DNA of 64,000 bases from Xanthobacteraceae bacterium (GCA_019752575.1 JAIELW010000004.1:62001-126000), one strand, 5' to 3'. Counted from the stretch's first letter, positions 8,550 through 18,171 are shown. Numbers and translations are program-made. The notes: a model not told the origin generated them from the letters alone.

Positions 8550-10361
8550 TCAGTGAGAGTGGCGCGGTGTGCCGAATTTCTTGGCGATGTCCTGATAGCG
8601 CGTCGCGAGTTCGAGACAGGCGCCGCTCGCGTGCTGCCCGACAGTGTTGCGATAGAGCTCTTGCCAGGGCGTATGATGTTCCGGGTAGGGAAAGCCGCCT
8701 TTAGCTTTCAGTTCGGCCTGACGCTTCGCGACTTCCTCCGCGGAAATGAGAATGTTCGCCTCGCCCTTCTTGAGGTCGATGCGCACCTTGTCGCCGCTCT
8801 TCAAAATCGCGAGGCCGCCGCCCGCCGCCGCTTCCGGCGAAGCATTCAGGATCGAAGGCGAGCCGGACGTGCCCGATTGCCTGCCATCGCCGATGCAGGG
8901 CAGCGACTTGATCCCGCGTTTGATGAGCGCCGCGGGTGGCTGCATGTTCACGACCTCCGCGCCGCCGGGATAGCCGATTGGCCCCGTACCGCGGATGAAG
9001 AGAATGCAGTGTTCGTCGATGTTGAGCGAAGGATCGTCGATCCTGGTGTGATATTCTTCCGGACCTTCGAACACGATGGCGCGGCCTTCAAACGCTTCCG
9101 GGTTCTTCGGATCGGAAAGATAACGGTCGCGAAATTCCTTGGAGATGACGCTCGTCTTCATGATCGCGCTGTCGAACAGATTACCGGAAAGTACGATAAA
9201 CCCGGCGTCGTTCACGAGCGGCTTGTCGTAGGACCAGATCACGTCGTTGTCGGGCGGGGGTGCGCTACGACAGTTTTCGCCCATGGTCTTGCCGTTCACG
9301 GTGAGCGCGCTTTCGTGAATTTTCTTCTTCGACATCAGCTCTCGCACGACCGCTGGCACGCCGCCGGAGCGGTGATATTCCTCGCCGAGATATTTTCCGG
9401 CGGGCTGCAGGTTCACGAGCAGCGGCACCTTATGGCCGACCCGTTGCCAGTCCTGCACTGTAAGCTCCACACCGACGTGTCGCGCGAGCGCGTTCAGGTG
9501 GATCGGCGCGTTCGTTGAACCGCCGATTGCGGAGTTCACGACGATTGCGTTCTCAAAGGCTTCTTTCGTGAGAATGTCGGAAGGTTTCAGATCCTCCCAC
9601 ACCATTTCGACGATGCGCTTTCCGGTGAGATAGGAAATCTGACCGCGTTCGCGATAGGGCGCGGGGATAGCGGCACATCCCGGCAGCGACATGCCGAGCG
9701 CTTCGGCGAGCGAATTCATGGTCGAGGCGGTGCCCATGGTGTTGCAATGGCCGACCGAAGGCGCGGAAGACGCGACGATCTCCATGAACTCGTCATAGTT
9801 GATTTCCCCGGTGGCGAGACGCTCGCGCGATTTCCAGACGATCGTGCCGGAACCCGTGCGCTCGCCGTTGAACCAGCCGTTCAGCATCGGCCCGCCGGAT
9901 AGAACGATCGCCGGAATGTTCACGGTCGCAGCCGCCATCAGGCAAGCAGGCGTGGTCTTGTCGCAGCCCGTGGTCAGCACCACGCCGTCGAGCGGATAGC
10001 CGAACAGAACTTCCACGAGCGAGAGATAGGCGAGATTGCGGTCGAGTGCGGCGGTCGGGCGCTTGCCGGTTTCCTGAATGGGATGACACGGAAATTCCAG
10101 CGCGACGCCGCCCGCGTCGCGGATGCCTTCACGCACGCGCTTCGCAAGTTCCAGATGGTGCCGGTTACAAGGCGAGAGGTCGCTGCCGGTCTGGGCGATG
10201 CCGATGATCGGCTTGCCGGATTGCAGTTCCTGCCGCGTCAGGCCGTAATTCAGATAACGCTCAAGATAGAGCGCGGTCATCGCCGGGTCATGGGTGTCGT
10301 CGAACCAGAGCCGGGAGCGGAGTTTCGGCTTTTTGTCGGCGCCGTTTCCGGATTGGCTCAT
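8550..10361 (-). CDS. IlvD/Edd-family sugar-acid (aldonate) dehydratase
   Basis: This 603-residue enzyme should remove water from an aldonate to give a 2-keto-3-deoxy acid. Family iron-sulfur ligands are present: C65 (DLSPCNRH), C133 (TGCDK) and C206 (SVGHCNTMG). The lysine likely to be carbamylated is K135, and the C-terminal serine loop is [11 protein letters not shown]. The sequence is clearly of the L-arabinonate/pentonate dehydratase branch and differs from the true dihydroxyacid dehydratase at 56990. It is the first gene of a minus-strand operon with two SDRs, and it has its own LacI-type operator 58 bases upstream of its start. L-arabinonate, D-xylonate and L-fuconate are all possible substrates. 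Confidence 0.87.
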   Translation of the reverse strand: MSQSGNGADKKPKLRSRLWFDDTHDPAMTALYLERYLNYGLTRQELQSGKPIIGIAQTGSDLSPCNRHHLELAKRVREGIRDAGGVALEFPCHPIQETGKRPTAALDRNLAYLSLVEVLFGYPLDGVVLTTGCDKTTPACLMAAATVNIPAIVLSGGPMLNGWFNGERTGSGTIVWKSRERLATGEINYDEFMEIVASSAPSVGHCNTMGTASTMNSLAEALGMSLPGCAAIPAPYRERGQISYLTGKRIVEMVWEDLKPSDILTKEAFENAIVVNSAIGGSTNAPIHLNALARHVGVELTVQDWQRVGHKVPLLVNLQPAGKYLGEEYHRSGGVPAVVRELMSKKKIHESALTVNGKTMGENCRSAPPPDNDVIWSYDKPLVNDAGFIVLSGNLFDSAIMKTSVISKEFRDRYLSDPKNPEAFEGRAIVFEGPEEYHTRIDDPSLNIDEHCILFIRGTGPIGYPGGAEVVNMQPPAALIKRGIKSLPCIGDGRQSGTSGSPSILNASPEAAAGGGLAILKSGDKVRIDLKKGEANILISAEEVAKRQAELKAKGGFPYPEHHTPWQELYRNTVGQHASGACLELATRYQDIAKKFGTPRHSH

Positions 10362-10418
10362 CGGTCTACTCCCGCTTCAGGACGCGAAAATCGAGCGGCT
10401 AGAGTAATCGCCGCCAAA

Positions 10419-10432
10419 AGACAGCGCTACCA
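10419..10432. promoter_or_regulatory. putative LacI-family operator in front of the dehydratase operon
   Basis: The 14-mer AGACAGCGCTACCA is a near-palindrome around a central CpG, as LacI-family proteins with a hinge helix prefer. It lies between the lacI stop and the dehydratase start. Thirteen of its 14 bases match the site at 11535-11548. Confidence 0.65.
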
Positions 10433-10472
10433 TTTTCTTGCAAGGCTGGTCTGGCGAAGTGGCAGAAGTGCC

Positions 10473-11504
10473 TCAGCCGTTACGAGGCGCCGAACTTTCC
10501 CTGATCATCAGCTCAAACCCGAGGTCAACGACCGGCTTAGCCGGCCGCCGGCCTTCGACGGCTTCGACCAGCATGGTGACGGCATCGCGGCCCATTTCAT
10601 AGCGGTTTGTACGCACGCTTGAGAGCGACGGAACTGCGGAAGCCATGAATTCCATATCGTTGAAACCGATGATTGCGAGCTTTTCGGGGATAGCGATCCC
10701 GCGCCGCTGACATTCGAAGAGAACCCCGAGCGCCAAGTCGTCGTTGATGCAGAAGACGGCGTCCAGATCAGGGGCTTTCGCAAGCAAATCGGCAAGTAAA
10801 GTGCCGCCCAAGGTCATGGCGGTGGGGGTTGGGGTCGTCAGAATGAGGTTTGGGTCGAATAGGGACGCCGCTTTCATGGCGTCGCGATAGCCCTCGAGGC
10901 GGCGTTGCACGCGGGGGTCCATGCGTGCGCCAATGAAGCCGATGCGCTTCCGGCCCTGCTGCAGGAGGTGAGAAACCGCAGCAAAAGCCGCGTCGTAATG
11001 GGAGAATCCGACCATCATATCGACCGGGTCAGGGCCGGTTTCCATGATCTGCACGATCGGGCAGTTCATGGCCTGCATGACCGCGCGCGACTCTTCAGTC
11101 TGGTTGATGCCGGTGACGATGAGGCCGGCGGGTTTCTGCGCCTGGAACAGCCGCAGCAGCTTCTCCTCCTGCAAAATACTGTAGCGCGTGTTCACGAACT
11201 GGATGGTGTAGCGGCTGCCCTCCGACGCGTCATAGATGCCGCGCAGCACGTCGTTGAACACATTATTCGTGAGCGACGGGATCAGAACGCCAATGACCTC
11301 TGTGCGCTGCGAAGCGAGCGCTCGCGCTGCAAGATTGGGTACGTAACCGAGCTCTTTAGCAGCGCTTTCAACCCTTTCGCGCTTGCTAACAGAGAGCGCT
11401 TCCGGATTGCGAAAGAAACGTGAAGCAGTAATCGGGCTCACGCCGGCAAGTTTCGCAACTTCGGTGAGACGGATCGGCCCTAATTTTCTGCTCTTGCGCG
11501 GCAT
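10473..11504 (-). CDS. LacI-family transcriptional regulator (GntR-like)
   Basis: This is a 343-residue repressor. The N-terminal helix-turn-helix is RLTEVAKLAGVSPITASRF (residues 12-30), followed by a hinge ending in NLAARALASQRT. The periplasmic-binding-protein-like domain begins at IGVLIPSLTNNVFNDVLRGI and contains CINDDLALGVLFECQRRG, which closely follows E. coli gluconate repressor GntR. The gene lies between the catabolic operon downstream and the divergent ABC transporter operon, and both flanks carry a matching operator. The inducer is probably a sugar acid or an intermediate of its breakdown. Autoregulation is likely because the site at 11535 lies 31 bases from its own start. Confidence 0.9.
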   Translation of the reverse strand: MPRKSRKLGPIRLTEVAKLAGVSPITASRFFRNPEALSVSKRERVESAAKELGYVPNLAARALASQRTEVIGVLIPSLTNNVFNDVLRGIYDASEGSRYTIQFVNTRYSILQEEKLLRLFQAQKPAGLIVTGINQTEESRAVMQAMNCPIVQIMETGPDPVDMMVGFSHYDAAFAAVSHLLQQGRKRIGFIGARMDPRVQRRLEGYRDAMKAASLFDPNLILTTPTPTAMTLGGTLLADLLAKAPDLDAVFCINDDLALGVLFECQRRGIAIPEKLAIIGFNDMEFMASAVPSLSSVRTNRYEMGRDAVTMLVEAVEGRRPAKPVVDLGFELMIRESSAPRNG

Positions 11505-11533
11505 TTCACGCTCATATCACGTGGCTCTGCTAA

Positions 11534-11562
11534 TTGACAGCGCTACCACGACCGGCCACACT
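11534..11562 (+). promoter_or_regulatory. candidate sigma-70 promoter of the ABC transporter operon
   Basis: A perfect -35 box TTGACA (11534-11539) is followed after 17 bases by a weak -10 box CACACT (11557-11562). The -35 box overlaps the LacI-type operator, an arrangement that suits repression. The poor -10 box keeps confidence low. Confidence 0.4.
11535..11548. promoter_or_regulatory. putative LacI-family operator in the lacI / ABC transporter intergenic region
   Basis: TGACAGCGCTACCA has arms TGACAGC and GCTACCA around a central CpG. Compared with the ideal palindrome, 10 of the 14 bases pair. The same 13-base core recurs at 10420-10432, in front of the other operon of this locus and at the opposite end of the lacI gene. 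Confidence 0.68.
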
Positions 11563-11634
11563 CTTTGGAATTAAGAAGAAGAGCAGGAGAGGCGAAAACG
11601 CCCGCGAACTGCCCGAATAAAAGGGAGAGGCGCA

Positions 11635-12696
11635 ATGGCGTCCGTGCAGATACGGGACGTTCGAAAGTCGTTTGGCGACGTAGAAATTCTGCATGGCGTG
11701 TCCGTCCCGATCGAGGACGGGCAATTCGTGGTTCTGGTCGGCCCTTCCGGCTGCGGAAAATCGACGCTGCTGCGCATGCTTGCCGGTCTTGAGAACATAA
11801 CTTCCGGCACGATTTCCATCGGCGGGCGCGTGGTGAACAACGTTCACCCGAAAGAGCGCGACATCGCGATGGTGTTTCAGAACTACGCGCTTTATCCCCA
11901 CATGACGGTCGCGAAAAACATGGGCTTTTCGCTCATGCTGCGCGGTGCCAGCAAAAGCGAAATCGACGAGCGGGTGAAGAAGGCCGCGCATATTCTCGGC
12001 TTGATGCCGCTGCTCGAACGCTATCCGCGGCAGTTGTCTGGCGGTCAGCGCCAGCGCGTCGCGATGGGCCGTGCGATCGTACGCGATCCGCAAGTATTCC
12101 TGTTCGACGAACCGCTCTCGAATCTCGACGCGAAGCTCCGCGTCGCGATGCGCACCGAGATCAAGGAACTGCATCAGCGCCTGAAAACCACAACGGTTTA
12201 TGTCACGCACGACCAGATCGAGGCCATGACCATGGCTGACAAGATCGTCGTCATGCATGACGGCGTGATCGAGCAAATGGGCGCGCCGCTTGAATTGTAC
12301 GACCGGCCAGTCAATCAGTTCGTAGCCGGTTTCATCGGCTCTCCAGCGATGAACTTCATCGACGGAAAACTACAAGCAAACGGCTCGGCCTATGTCGAGG
12401 CCGCGGGTGGTTACAAACTGCCGCTGAAAACGTTGCCACAGGGCTTGACGGGCCGTGATGTTGTTTACGGAATTCGCCCCGAGCATTTCGAGCATGGCGA
12501 GGGCGGTTTGCCGGCGGAAGTCGTCGTCGTCGAGCCGACCGGATCGGAAACCCAGATTGTCGCGCGGATCGGCAATCAGGAAGTCATTGCCGTATTCCGC
12601 GAGCGCCAGAGCGTGAAGCCTGGCGACAAGATTTCGCTGCGCCCGCGCGCGGACGCAGCCCACCTCTTCGCCAAGGATAGCGGAAAAAGAATCTAA
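11635..12696 (+). CDS. sugar ABC transporter ATP-binding protein (UgpC/MalK type)
   Basis: This is a 353-residue ATPase of the CUT1 sugar importer class. It has Walker A GPSGCGKST (residues 38-46), the signature [16 protein letters not shown], Walker B VFLFDEPLSNLD, and a C-terminal regulatory OB-like (TOBE) domain from about residue 240. The ribosome site AAAGGGAGAGG precedes the ATG. It is the first gene of an operon with a binding protein, two permeases and a dehydrogenase. It sits behind a promoter that overlaps a LacI-type operator, so expression is probably induced by the imported substrate. Confidence 0.93.
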   Translation: MASVQIRDVRKSFGDVEILHGVSVPIEDGQFVVLVGPSGCGKSTLLRMLAGLENITSGTISIGGRVVNNVHPKERDIAMVFQNYALYPHMTVAKNMGFSLMLRGASKSEIDERVKKAAHILGLMPLLERYPRQLSGGQRQRVAMGRAIVRDPQVFLFDEPLSNLDAKLRVAMRTEIKELHQRLKTTTVYVTHDQIEAMTMADKIVVMHDGVIEQMGAPLELYDRPVNQFVAGFIGSPAMNFIDGKLQANGSAYVEAAGGYKLPLKTLPQGLTGRDVVYGIRPEHFEHGEGGLPAEVVVVEPTGSETQIVARIGNQEVIAVFRERQSVKPGDKISLRPRADAAHLFAKDSGKRI

Positions 12697-12734
12697 CGAA
12701 GCTTGAAGCATAAGACCGTCCACGGGAGGAAATC

Positions 12735-14057
12735 ATGGACAAAAAGCTGGAGATGAACCGCCGCTCGCTGCTGAAAGGCTCCGCCGCGGCTGCAACGATT
12801 GCGACTGTAGGTGCCGACCAGTTATTTAACTACGCGACCGCTTGGGCGCAGACTGCGCCCTTCAAGGCGGAAGCGAACGCGAAGATCACCGTGCTGCGCT
12901 GGCGCCGCTTCGTCGAAGCGGAAGACAAGGCCTTCATGGCGATGGTGGACGCCTTCCAGAAGGCGACCGGCGTTTCCGTTACCGTCACGAACGAGTCGTT
13001 CGAGGATGTGCAGCCGAAGGCATCCGTCGCTGCGAACACGGGCTCCGGTCTCGACATGGTGTGGGGCCTCTATTCGCTCCCGCATCTTTTCCCCGAGAAG
13101 TGCCTCGACATGAGCGATGTCGCGAACTACCTCGGCAAAAAGTACGGCGGTTGGGCATCGTCGGCCGAGCTTTACGGCAAGGCGAAAGGCAAGTGGATCT
13201 GTCTGCCGGTTGCGACCACCGGTGGCCTGATGAATTACCGCATCAGTTCGATGGAGAAGGCGGGCTTCAAGGAATTCCCGAAAGACACCGGCGGCTTCCT
13301 CGAACTCGTGAAAGCCCTGAAGAAAAACAACACGCCGGCCGGCTTCGCGCTGGGCCATGCCTCGGGCGACGCCAATACCTGGCTGCACTGGGCGCTGTGG
13401 TCGCATGGCGGCAACCTCGTCGATAAGGACGACAAGGTCGTCATCAACTCGCCAGAAACCGCGAAGGCGCTGCAATTCGTCAAGGAGCTCTACGACAACT
13501 TCGTGCCGGGCACGGCGTCGTGGAACGACTCGTCGAACAACAAGGCCTTCGTGGCGGGCGAGCTTCATCTCACCTCGAACGGCATTTCGGTTTATGTGAC
13601 CGCGTCGCGCGAAAATAAGGCGGTCGCGGAAGACATGAATCACGCCTACATGCCGATCGGCCCGGTCGGACGCCCGACCGAACTGCATCTTGCGTTCCCG
13701 ATCCTCACGTTCAACTTCTCGAAGTTCCCGAATGCGTGCAAAGCCTTTGCGGCCTTCATGCAGGAAGCGGAAAACTTCAATCCGTGGATCAACGCGGCAC
13801 AAGGTTATCTGTCGCACTTCCTCAACGCTTACGACAGCAACCCGGTCTGGACCGCCGATCCGAAGCGGACGGTTTATCGCGACGTTTCCAAGCGCACGCT
13901 GACACCCGCGGGTCTCGGCACGCTCGGCGAAAAGGCAGCGGCCGCGATCGCCGACTTCGTGGTGGTCGATATGTTCGCGAACTACTGCACCGGCCGCGAA
14001 GATATCAAGGGTGCGATCGCGATTGCCGAGAGGCAGACGCGCCGCATCTATCGTTAA
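12735..14057 (+). CDS. sugar ABC transporter substrate-binding protein, Tat-exported
   Basis: This 440-residue periplasmic binding protein belongs to the extracellular solute-binding family 1. The N-terminus has a twin-arginine signal, NRRSLLKG (arginines at 9 and 10), then an alanine-rich core and a likely cut after AWA near residue 38. Tat export implies folding before export, which is seen for some CUT1 binding proteins of Rhizobiales. A strong ribosome site GGGAGGAAATC precedes the ATG. Its partners are the flanking ATPase and two permeases. The ligand is not readable, but the operon suggests a sugar, sugar acid or polyol. Confidence 0.9.
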   Translation: MDKKLEMNRRSLLKGSAAAATIATVGADQLFNYATAWAQTAPFKAEANAKITVLRWRRFVEAEDKAFMAMVDAFQKATGVSVTVTNESFEDVQPKASVAANTGSGLDMVWGLYSLPHLFPEKCLDMSDVANYLGKKYGGWASSAELYGKAKGKWICLPVATTGGLMNYRISSMEKAGFKEFPKDTGGFLELVKALKKNNTPAGFALGHASGDANTWLHWALWSHGGNLVDKDDKVVINSPETAKALQFVKELYDNFVPGTASWNDSSNNKAFVAGELHLTSNGISVYVTASRENKAVAEDMNHAYMPIGPVGRPTELHLAFPILTFNFSKFPNACKAFAAFMQEAENFNPWINAAQGYLSHFLNAYDSNPVWTADPKRTVYRDVSKRTLTPAGLGTLGEKAAAAIADFVVVDMFANYCTGREDIKGAIAIAERQTRRIYR

Positions 14058-14065
14058 ACCTCCCG

Positions 14066-14091
14066 CGGCGGCGCGGGTAACTGCGCCGCCG
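14066..14091 (+). terminator. hairpin between binding-protein and permease genes (partial terminator or mRNA stabiliser)
   Basis: Arms CGGCGGCGC and GCGCCGCCG form 9 pairs around an 8-base loop, followed by TATTTTTCTT. It begins 9 bases after the binding-protein stop. Such hairpins commonly let the binding protein be made in excess over the membrane parts. Confidence 0.65.
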
Positions 14092-14123
14092 TATTTTTCT
14101 TCTCAGTATGGAATGCGGCTGGC

Positions 14124-15074
14124 ATGAGCACGGTCGAGGAAGCGGGAACGCCGGGCCGAGGCGAATTGTCCTGGTGGGGACGGCTGCAGACCAATCGCAA
14201 CTGGCTTGCGATCTGGTTTATGCTGCCGGCGGCCGCATTTCTTCTGCTTTTCCTCGCCTGGCCGCTGCTTCTTGGCGTTTGGCTTTCGTTTACGGATGCG
14301 CGGCTTGCGCGGCCAGGAAAATTTATCGGTTTCGAGAACTACGAGTGGCTCTGGGACGATAGCGTCTTCTGGCTGTCCGTATTCAACACGCTGCTCTACA
14401 CGATCGTCGCGAGCATCATTAAGTTCGCCGTCGGTCTATATCTCGCGCTGCTTCTGAACCGGCACATGCCGTTCAAGGCGATGATCCGTTCGGTCGTGTT
14501 GATCCCCTTCATCGTGCCGACAGTACTCTCGGCCATCGCCTTCTGGTGGATTTACGACTCGCAATTCTCGATCATCTCGTGGTCGCTGAAGCAGATGGGT
14601 CTAATCGAGCGTAACATCGACTTTCTCGGCGACGGCAATCTGGCGCGTGCAAGCCTGATCTTCGCGAATATCTGGCGCGGCGTGCCTTTCGTCGCGATTA
14701 CGCTGCTTGCGGGCCTGCAGACCGTGTCGCCGTCGCTCTACGAAGCTGCGACGCTCGACGGCGCGTCCGCGTGGCAGCGCTTCCGTTATGTCACTTATCC
14801 CTTGCTCACGCCCATCATCGCGGTCGTGATGACATTCTCAGTGCTGTTTACTTTCACGGACTTCCAGTTGATCTGGGCGATGACGCGCGGCGGACCTGCA
14901 AATGCGACGCATTTGATGGCGACACTCTCTTATTCCCGCGGAATTCTCAGCGGGCAGTTAGGCGAGGGCGCCGCCATCGCTACAGCGATGATCCCGTTCC
15001 TGCTCGCCGCGATCATGATTTCATGGTTCGGCCTGCAGCGGCGCAAGTGGCAGCACGGGGAGAACAATGACTGA
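14124..15074 (+). CDS. sugar ABC transporter permease (UgpA/MalF type)
   Basis: This is a 316-residue inner-membrane protein with about six hydrophobic segments, the first at residues 31-58. The cytoplasmic EAA loop that contacts the ATPase reads LYEAATLDGASAWQRF. I chose the ATG at 14124, since the reading frame starts there and the closest upstream ATG (14108) is in another frame; the ribosome site is modest. It overlaps the next permease gene by 8 bases, so the two are translationally coupled. It forms the channel together with the product of 15067-15981. Confidence 0.9.
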   Translation: MSTVEEAGTPGRGELSWWGRLQTNRNWLAIWFMLPAAAFLLLFLAWPLLLGVWLSFTDARLARPGKFIGFENYEWLWDDSVFWLSVFNTLLYTIVASIIKFAVGLYLALLLNRHMPFKAMIRSVVLIPFIVPTVLSAIAFWWIYDSQFSIISWSLKQMGLIERNIDFLGDGNLARASLIFANIWRGVPFVAITLLAGLQTVSPSLYEAATLDGASAWQRFRYVTYPLLTPIIAVVMTFSVLFTFTDFQLIWAMTRGGPANATHLMATLSYSRGILSGQLGEGAAIATAMIPFLLAAIMISWFGLQRRKWQHGENND

Positions 15075-15981
15075 CACCGCTGTGCAAAAGCCGACAACAA
15101 CGACGCATGTGCTGACTACCGATACGCAGGAGGGGATGACCTACCTCGAAAGCGTGCCGCGGCGCCTGATCACGCTGTGGCTGCCGCTCGGCATCATCAT
15201 GATCGTGCTGCTGTTCCCGTTCTACTGGATGGCGCTGACGTCGGTAAAGCCGAACGCGCAGCTCATCGACATGAACACCTATAACCCGTTCTGGGTGGTC
15301 GACCCTACGCTCGACCACATCAAGCGGCTTTTGTTCGAGACGGCTTATCCGCGCTGGCTCTGGAATACGATGTACGTGGCGGCAGCGTCGACCGTGTTGT
15401 CGATCTTTGCGAGCGTGCTCGCGGCTTACGCGATTGCGCGGCTGCGCTTTCGCGGCTCGCAGATGATCGGTGCCATGATCTTCATGGCCTATCTGATCCC
15501 GCCGTCGATTCTTTTTATCCCGCTGGCTTCGGTCATTCACTTCTACGGACTGTTCGACACGCCGCTTGCGCTCATTCTGGTGTATCCGACGATCCTGATT
15601 CCATTCTCGACCTGGCTCTTGATGGGATACTTCAAGACGATCCCATTCGAGTTGGAGGAATGTGCGCTGATCGACGGCGCCAGCCGATGGCAAATTCTCA
15701 CGAAGATCATCGTGCCGCTCGCCATTCCCGGACTGATCTCGGCCTTCATCTTTTCTTTCACGCTGTGCTGGAACGAATTCATCTACGCGCTGACACTGAT
15801 TTCATCGGTGCAGAACCGCACGGTGCCGGTCGCGATCGTGAGCGAACTCGTGGACGGCGACGTCTATCGCTGGGGCTCGCTGATGGCGGGCGCGCTCGTC
15901 GGCTCGCTGCCGCTCGTGATCCTGTACGCATTCTTCGTCGAGCACTATGTTTCGGCGATGACAGGTGCGGTGAAGGAATAG
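15067..15981 (+). CDS. sugar ABC transporter permease (UgpE/MalG type)
   Basis: This is a 304-residue inner-membrane permease, the second half of the CUT1 channel. Hydrophobic segments begin at about residue 38, and the EAA loop is LEECALIDGASRWQILTKI. The start overlaps the previous gene by 8 bases. The following dehydrogenase gene begins 3 bases after its stop, with a GAAGGAA ribosome site inside this gene. That ties the dehydrogenase to the transport operon. Confidence 0.92.
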   Translation: MTDTAVQKPTTTTHVLTTDTQEGMTYLESVPRRLITLWLPLGIIMIVLLFPFYWMALTSVKPNAQLIDMNTYNPFWVVDPTLDHIKRLLFETAYPRWLWNTMYVAAASTVLSIFASVLAAYAIARLRFRGSQMIGAMIFMAYLIPPSILFIPLASVIHFYGLFDTPLALILVYPTILIPFSTWLLMGYFKTIPFELEECALIDGASRWQILTKIIVPLAIPGLISAFIFSFTLCWNEFIYALTLISSVQNRTVPVAIVSELVDGDVYRWGSLMAGALVGSLPLVILYAFFVEHYVSAMTGAVKE

Positions 15982-15984
15982 CCG

Positions 15985-16971
15985 ATGCACGTATTGATAC
16001 TGGGCGCGGCCGGTATGATCGGCCGCAAGCTCACCGGGCGTTTGCTCAAAGAGCAGCGGATCGGATCACGCGAGATTTCGAAGCTCACGTTGCATGACGT
16101 GGTCATGCCGCAAGTGCCCGCGAATGCGCCGTTTCCGTTAACTGCGTCGGCATCGGATTTCTCGCTGCCAGGCGAGGCGGAGAAGCTGATCGCATCAAAA
16201 CCCGGCATGATCTTCCATCTCGCGGCGATCGTATCCGGCGAAGCGGAAGCCGATCTCGACAAGGGCTATCGTATCAATCTCGACGGCACACGCTTCTTGC
16301 TCGACGCGATCAAGAAGGTAGGCGGCGGCTACAAACCGCGCGTCGTCTTTACGTCTTCCATTGCGGTTTTCGGCGCGCCGTTTCCCGATGCCATCGGCGA
16401 CGAGTTCTTCGAGACTCCTTTGACGAGCTACGGCACCCAGAAGGCGATGGGCGAACTGATGCTCGCGGACTATTCGCGGCGCGGGGTTCTGGAAGGTGTC
16501 GGCATCCGGTTGCCGACGATCTGCGTACGTCCAGGCAAGCCGAACAAGGCAGCCTCCGGATTTTTCTCGAATATCATCCGCGAGCCGCTGAACGGCGAGG
16601 AAGCGGTGCTTCCCGTTTCCGAAGATGTGCGGCACTGGCATGCCTCACCGCGCTCGGCGATTGGCTTCCTGATGCACGCAGCGACCATCGATATTGCGAA
16701 ACTTAACAACCGCGTGAACCTCTCGATGCCCGGACTGTCGGTGACGGTCGGCGAGCAGATTGCAGGGCTGGAGCGCGTCGCCGGCAACAGCGTTACTAGG
16801 CGCATCCGCCACGAGCCGGATCAGACGATCATGCGGATCGTTTCCGGCTGGCCGCGCAATTTCGATACATCCCGCGCAAAGTCGCTCGGCTTCACAACCG
16901 CCGAAAAAACCTTCGACGACATCGTGAAGCTGCACATCGACGACGAGCTCCATGGTAAGTTCGTCGCGTAG
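15985..16971 (+). CDS. denD: NAD-dependent epimerase/dehydratase-family protein, DenD-like (D-erythronate dehydrogenase)
   Basis: This 328-residue extended SDR has the NAD loop GAAGMIG at residues 8-14 and the catalytic pair in SYGTQKAMGE. The motif FHLAAIVSGEAEAD and the text around GIRLPTICVRPGKPNKAAS match the group that includes D-erythronate dehydrogenase, which oxidises D-erythronate to the 2-keto form. The later enzymes of the erythronate route (OtnI, OtnK/DtnK, OtnC) are not in the window, so the true substrate may be another aldonate carried by the linked importer. It is the last gene of the ABC operon and ends 3 bases before a convergent gene. Confidence 0.75.
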   Translation: MHVLILGAAGMIGRKLTGRLLKEQRIGSREISKLTLHDVVMPQVPANAPFPLTASASDFSLPGEAEKLIASKPGMIFHLAAIVSGEAEADLDKGYRINLDGTRFLLDAIKKVGGGYKPRVVFTSSIAVFGAPFPDAIGDEFFETPLTSYGTQKAMGELMLADYSRRGVLEGVGIRLPTICVRPGKPNKAASGFFSNIIREPLNGEEAVLPVSEDVRHWHASPRSAIGFLMHAATIDIAKLNNRVNLSMPGLSVTVGEQIAGLERVAGNSVTRRIRHEPDQTIMRIVSGWPRNFDTSRAKSLGFTTAEKTFDDIVKLHIDDELHGKFVA

Positions 16972-16974
16972 AGA

Positions 16975-18171
16975 TCAGTGCGAGCGCTTTTTGCTCTCGC
17001 CGGCGATGTAATCCATCGCCGCCTGTACGCCGCCCTTCTTGTGCGGAACGCCTGCGACATCGAGCGACATTTCGGTAATCGCCAGCGCGCCCAAGAGCGT
17101 GCCGTCATTGGTGTCGCCGAGGTGGCCGATACGGAAAATTTTGCCTGCGATTTTGCCCAAGCCCGCGCCGTAAGCGATGTCGAAGTTCTCGAGCGCAGCC
17201 GCGCGGAATTGATCCGCATCGTGGCCTTCCGGCATCAGGATTGCGGTAATGGTCGAAGAATAGTATTTCGGGTCCTTGCAGAGAATTTCGAGGCCCCAGG
17301 TCTTCACCGCGCGGCGGGTCGCTTCGGCGAGCCGGTCGTGACGCGCAAACACGTTGTCGAGGCCTTCCTCGTGCAACATGTCGATCGCTTCCGCGAGACC
17401 GTAGAGAATGTTGGTCGCGGGTGTGTAGGGGAAATAGTTGGTCTTGTTCATCGCGATCATTTCGTCCCAGGCCCAGAAGGACTTCGGAAGTGTCGAATTT
17501 TTTGACGCAGCTAATGCCTTGTCGCTGACCGCGTTGAAGGAAATGCCGGGCGGCAGCATCAGCCCCTTCTGCGCGCCGCCGACGGTGACATCGACGCCCC
17601 ATTCGTCGTGACGATAGTCGATGGATGCGAGCGAAGAGATGGTATCGACCAGCAGCAGCGCGGGGTGTCCGGCCGCGTCGATCGCCTTGCGCACTTCGGC
17701 AATCGGCGAGGTGCAGCCGGTCGAAGTTTCGTTATGAAGAACGGCGACTGCTTTGATCTTCTTTTCCTTGTCTTCGCGAAGCTTCGCTTCGATCCCTTTC
17801 GGGTCTGCGCCGCTGCGCCAATCGGTTTCGATAAAGATCGGCACGATGCCGAGCTTTTCGGCCATTTTTTTCCATAGCGTGCCGAACTGACCGGTCTCGT
17901 ACATCAACACATGATCGCCCGGCGACAGCGTATTCACGAGCGCGGCTTCCCACGCGCCGGTGCCCGAAGACGGAAATATGATGACCGGGTTTGCGGTCTT
18001 GAAAATCGTCTTGATGCCGTCGAGTACGCGGCGGGCGAGTTTGCCGAACTCCGGCCCGCGATGGTCGATGATCGGCATATCCATCGCCCTTAAGATTCGG
18101 TCGGGAATGGGCGAAGGCCCGGGGATCTGGAGAAAATGTCTGCCTGCGGTGCGCGAACGATTAGACGCCAC
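16975..18171 (-). CDS. sgaA: serine-glyoxylate / alanine-glyoxylate aminotransferase family protein
   Basis: This is a 398-residue class V PLP aminotransferase. The PLP lysine is K202, in TVGGAQKGLMLPPG, and IPGPSPIPDRILRAM is typical of the N-terminus. Known members move an amino group from serine or alanine to glyoxylate, giving glycine. It is divergent from the FAD/Fe-S dehydrogenase at 18314 and convergent with denD, 3 bases away. A role in using glyoxylate fits the neighbouring genes. Alternatives within the family are purine catabolism transaminases or phosphonate transaminases, which the linked genes do not favour. Confidence 0.82.
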   Translation of the reverse strand: MASNRSRTAGRHFLQIPGPSPIPDRILRAMDMPIIDHRGPEFGKLARRVLDGIKTIFKTANPVIIFPSSGTGAWEAALVNTLSPGDHVLMYETGQFGTLWKKMAEKLGIVPIFIETDWRSGADPKGIEAKLREDKEKKIKAVAVLHNETSTGCTSPIAEVRKAIDAAGHPALLLVDTISSLASIDYRHDEWGVDVTVGGAQKGLMLPPGISFNAVSDKALAASKNSTLPKSFWAWDEMIAMNKTNYFPYTPATNILYGLAEAIDMLHEEGLDNVFARHDRLAEATRRAVKTWGLEILCKDPKYYSSTITAILMPEGHDADQFRAAALENFDIAYGAGLGKIAGKIFRIGHLGDTNDGTLLGALAITEMSLDVAGVPHKKGGVQAAMDYIAGESKKRSH

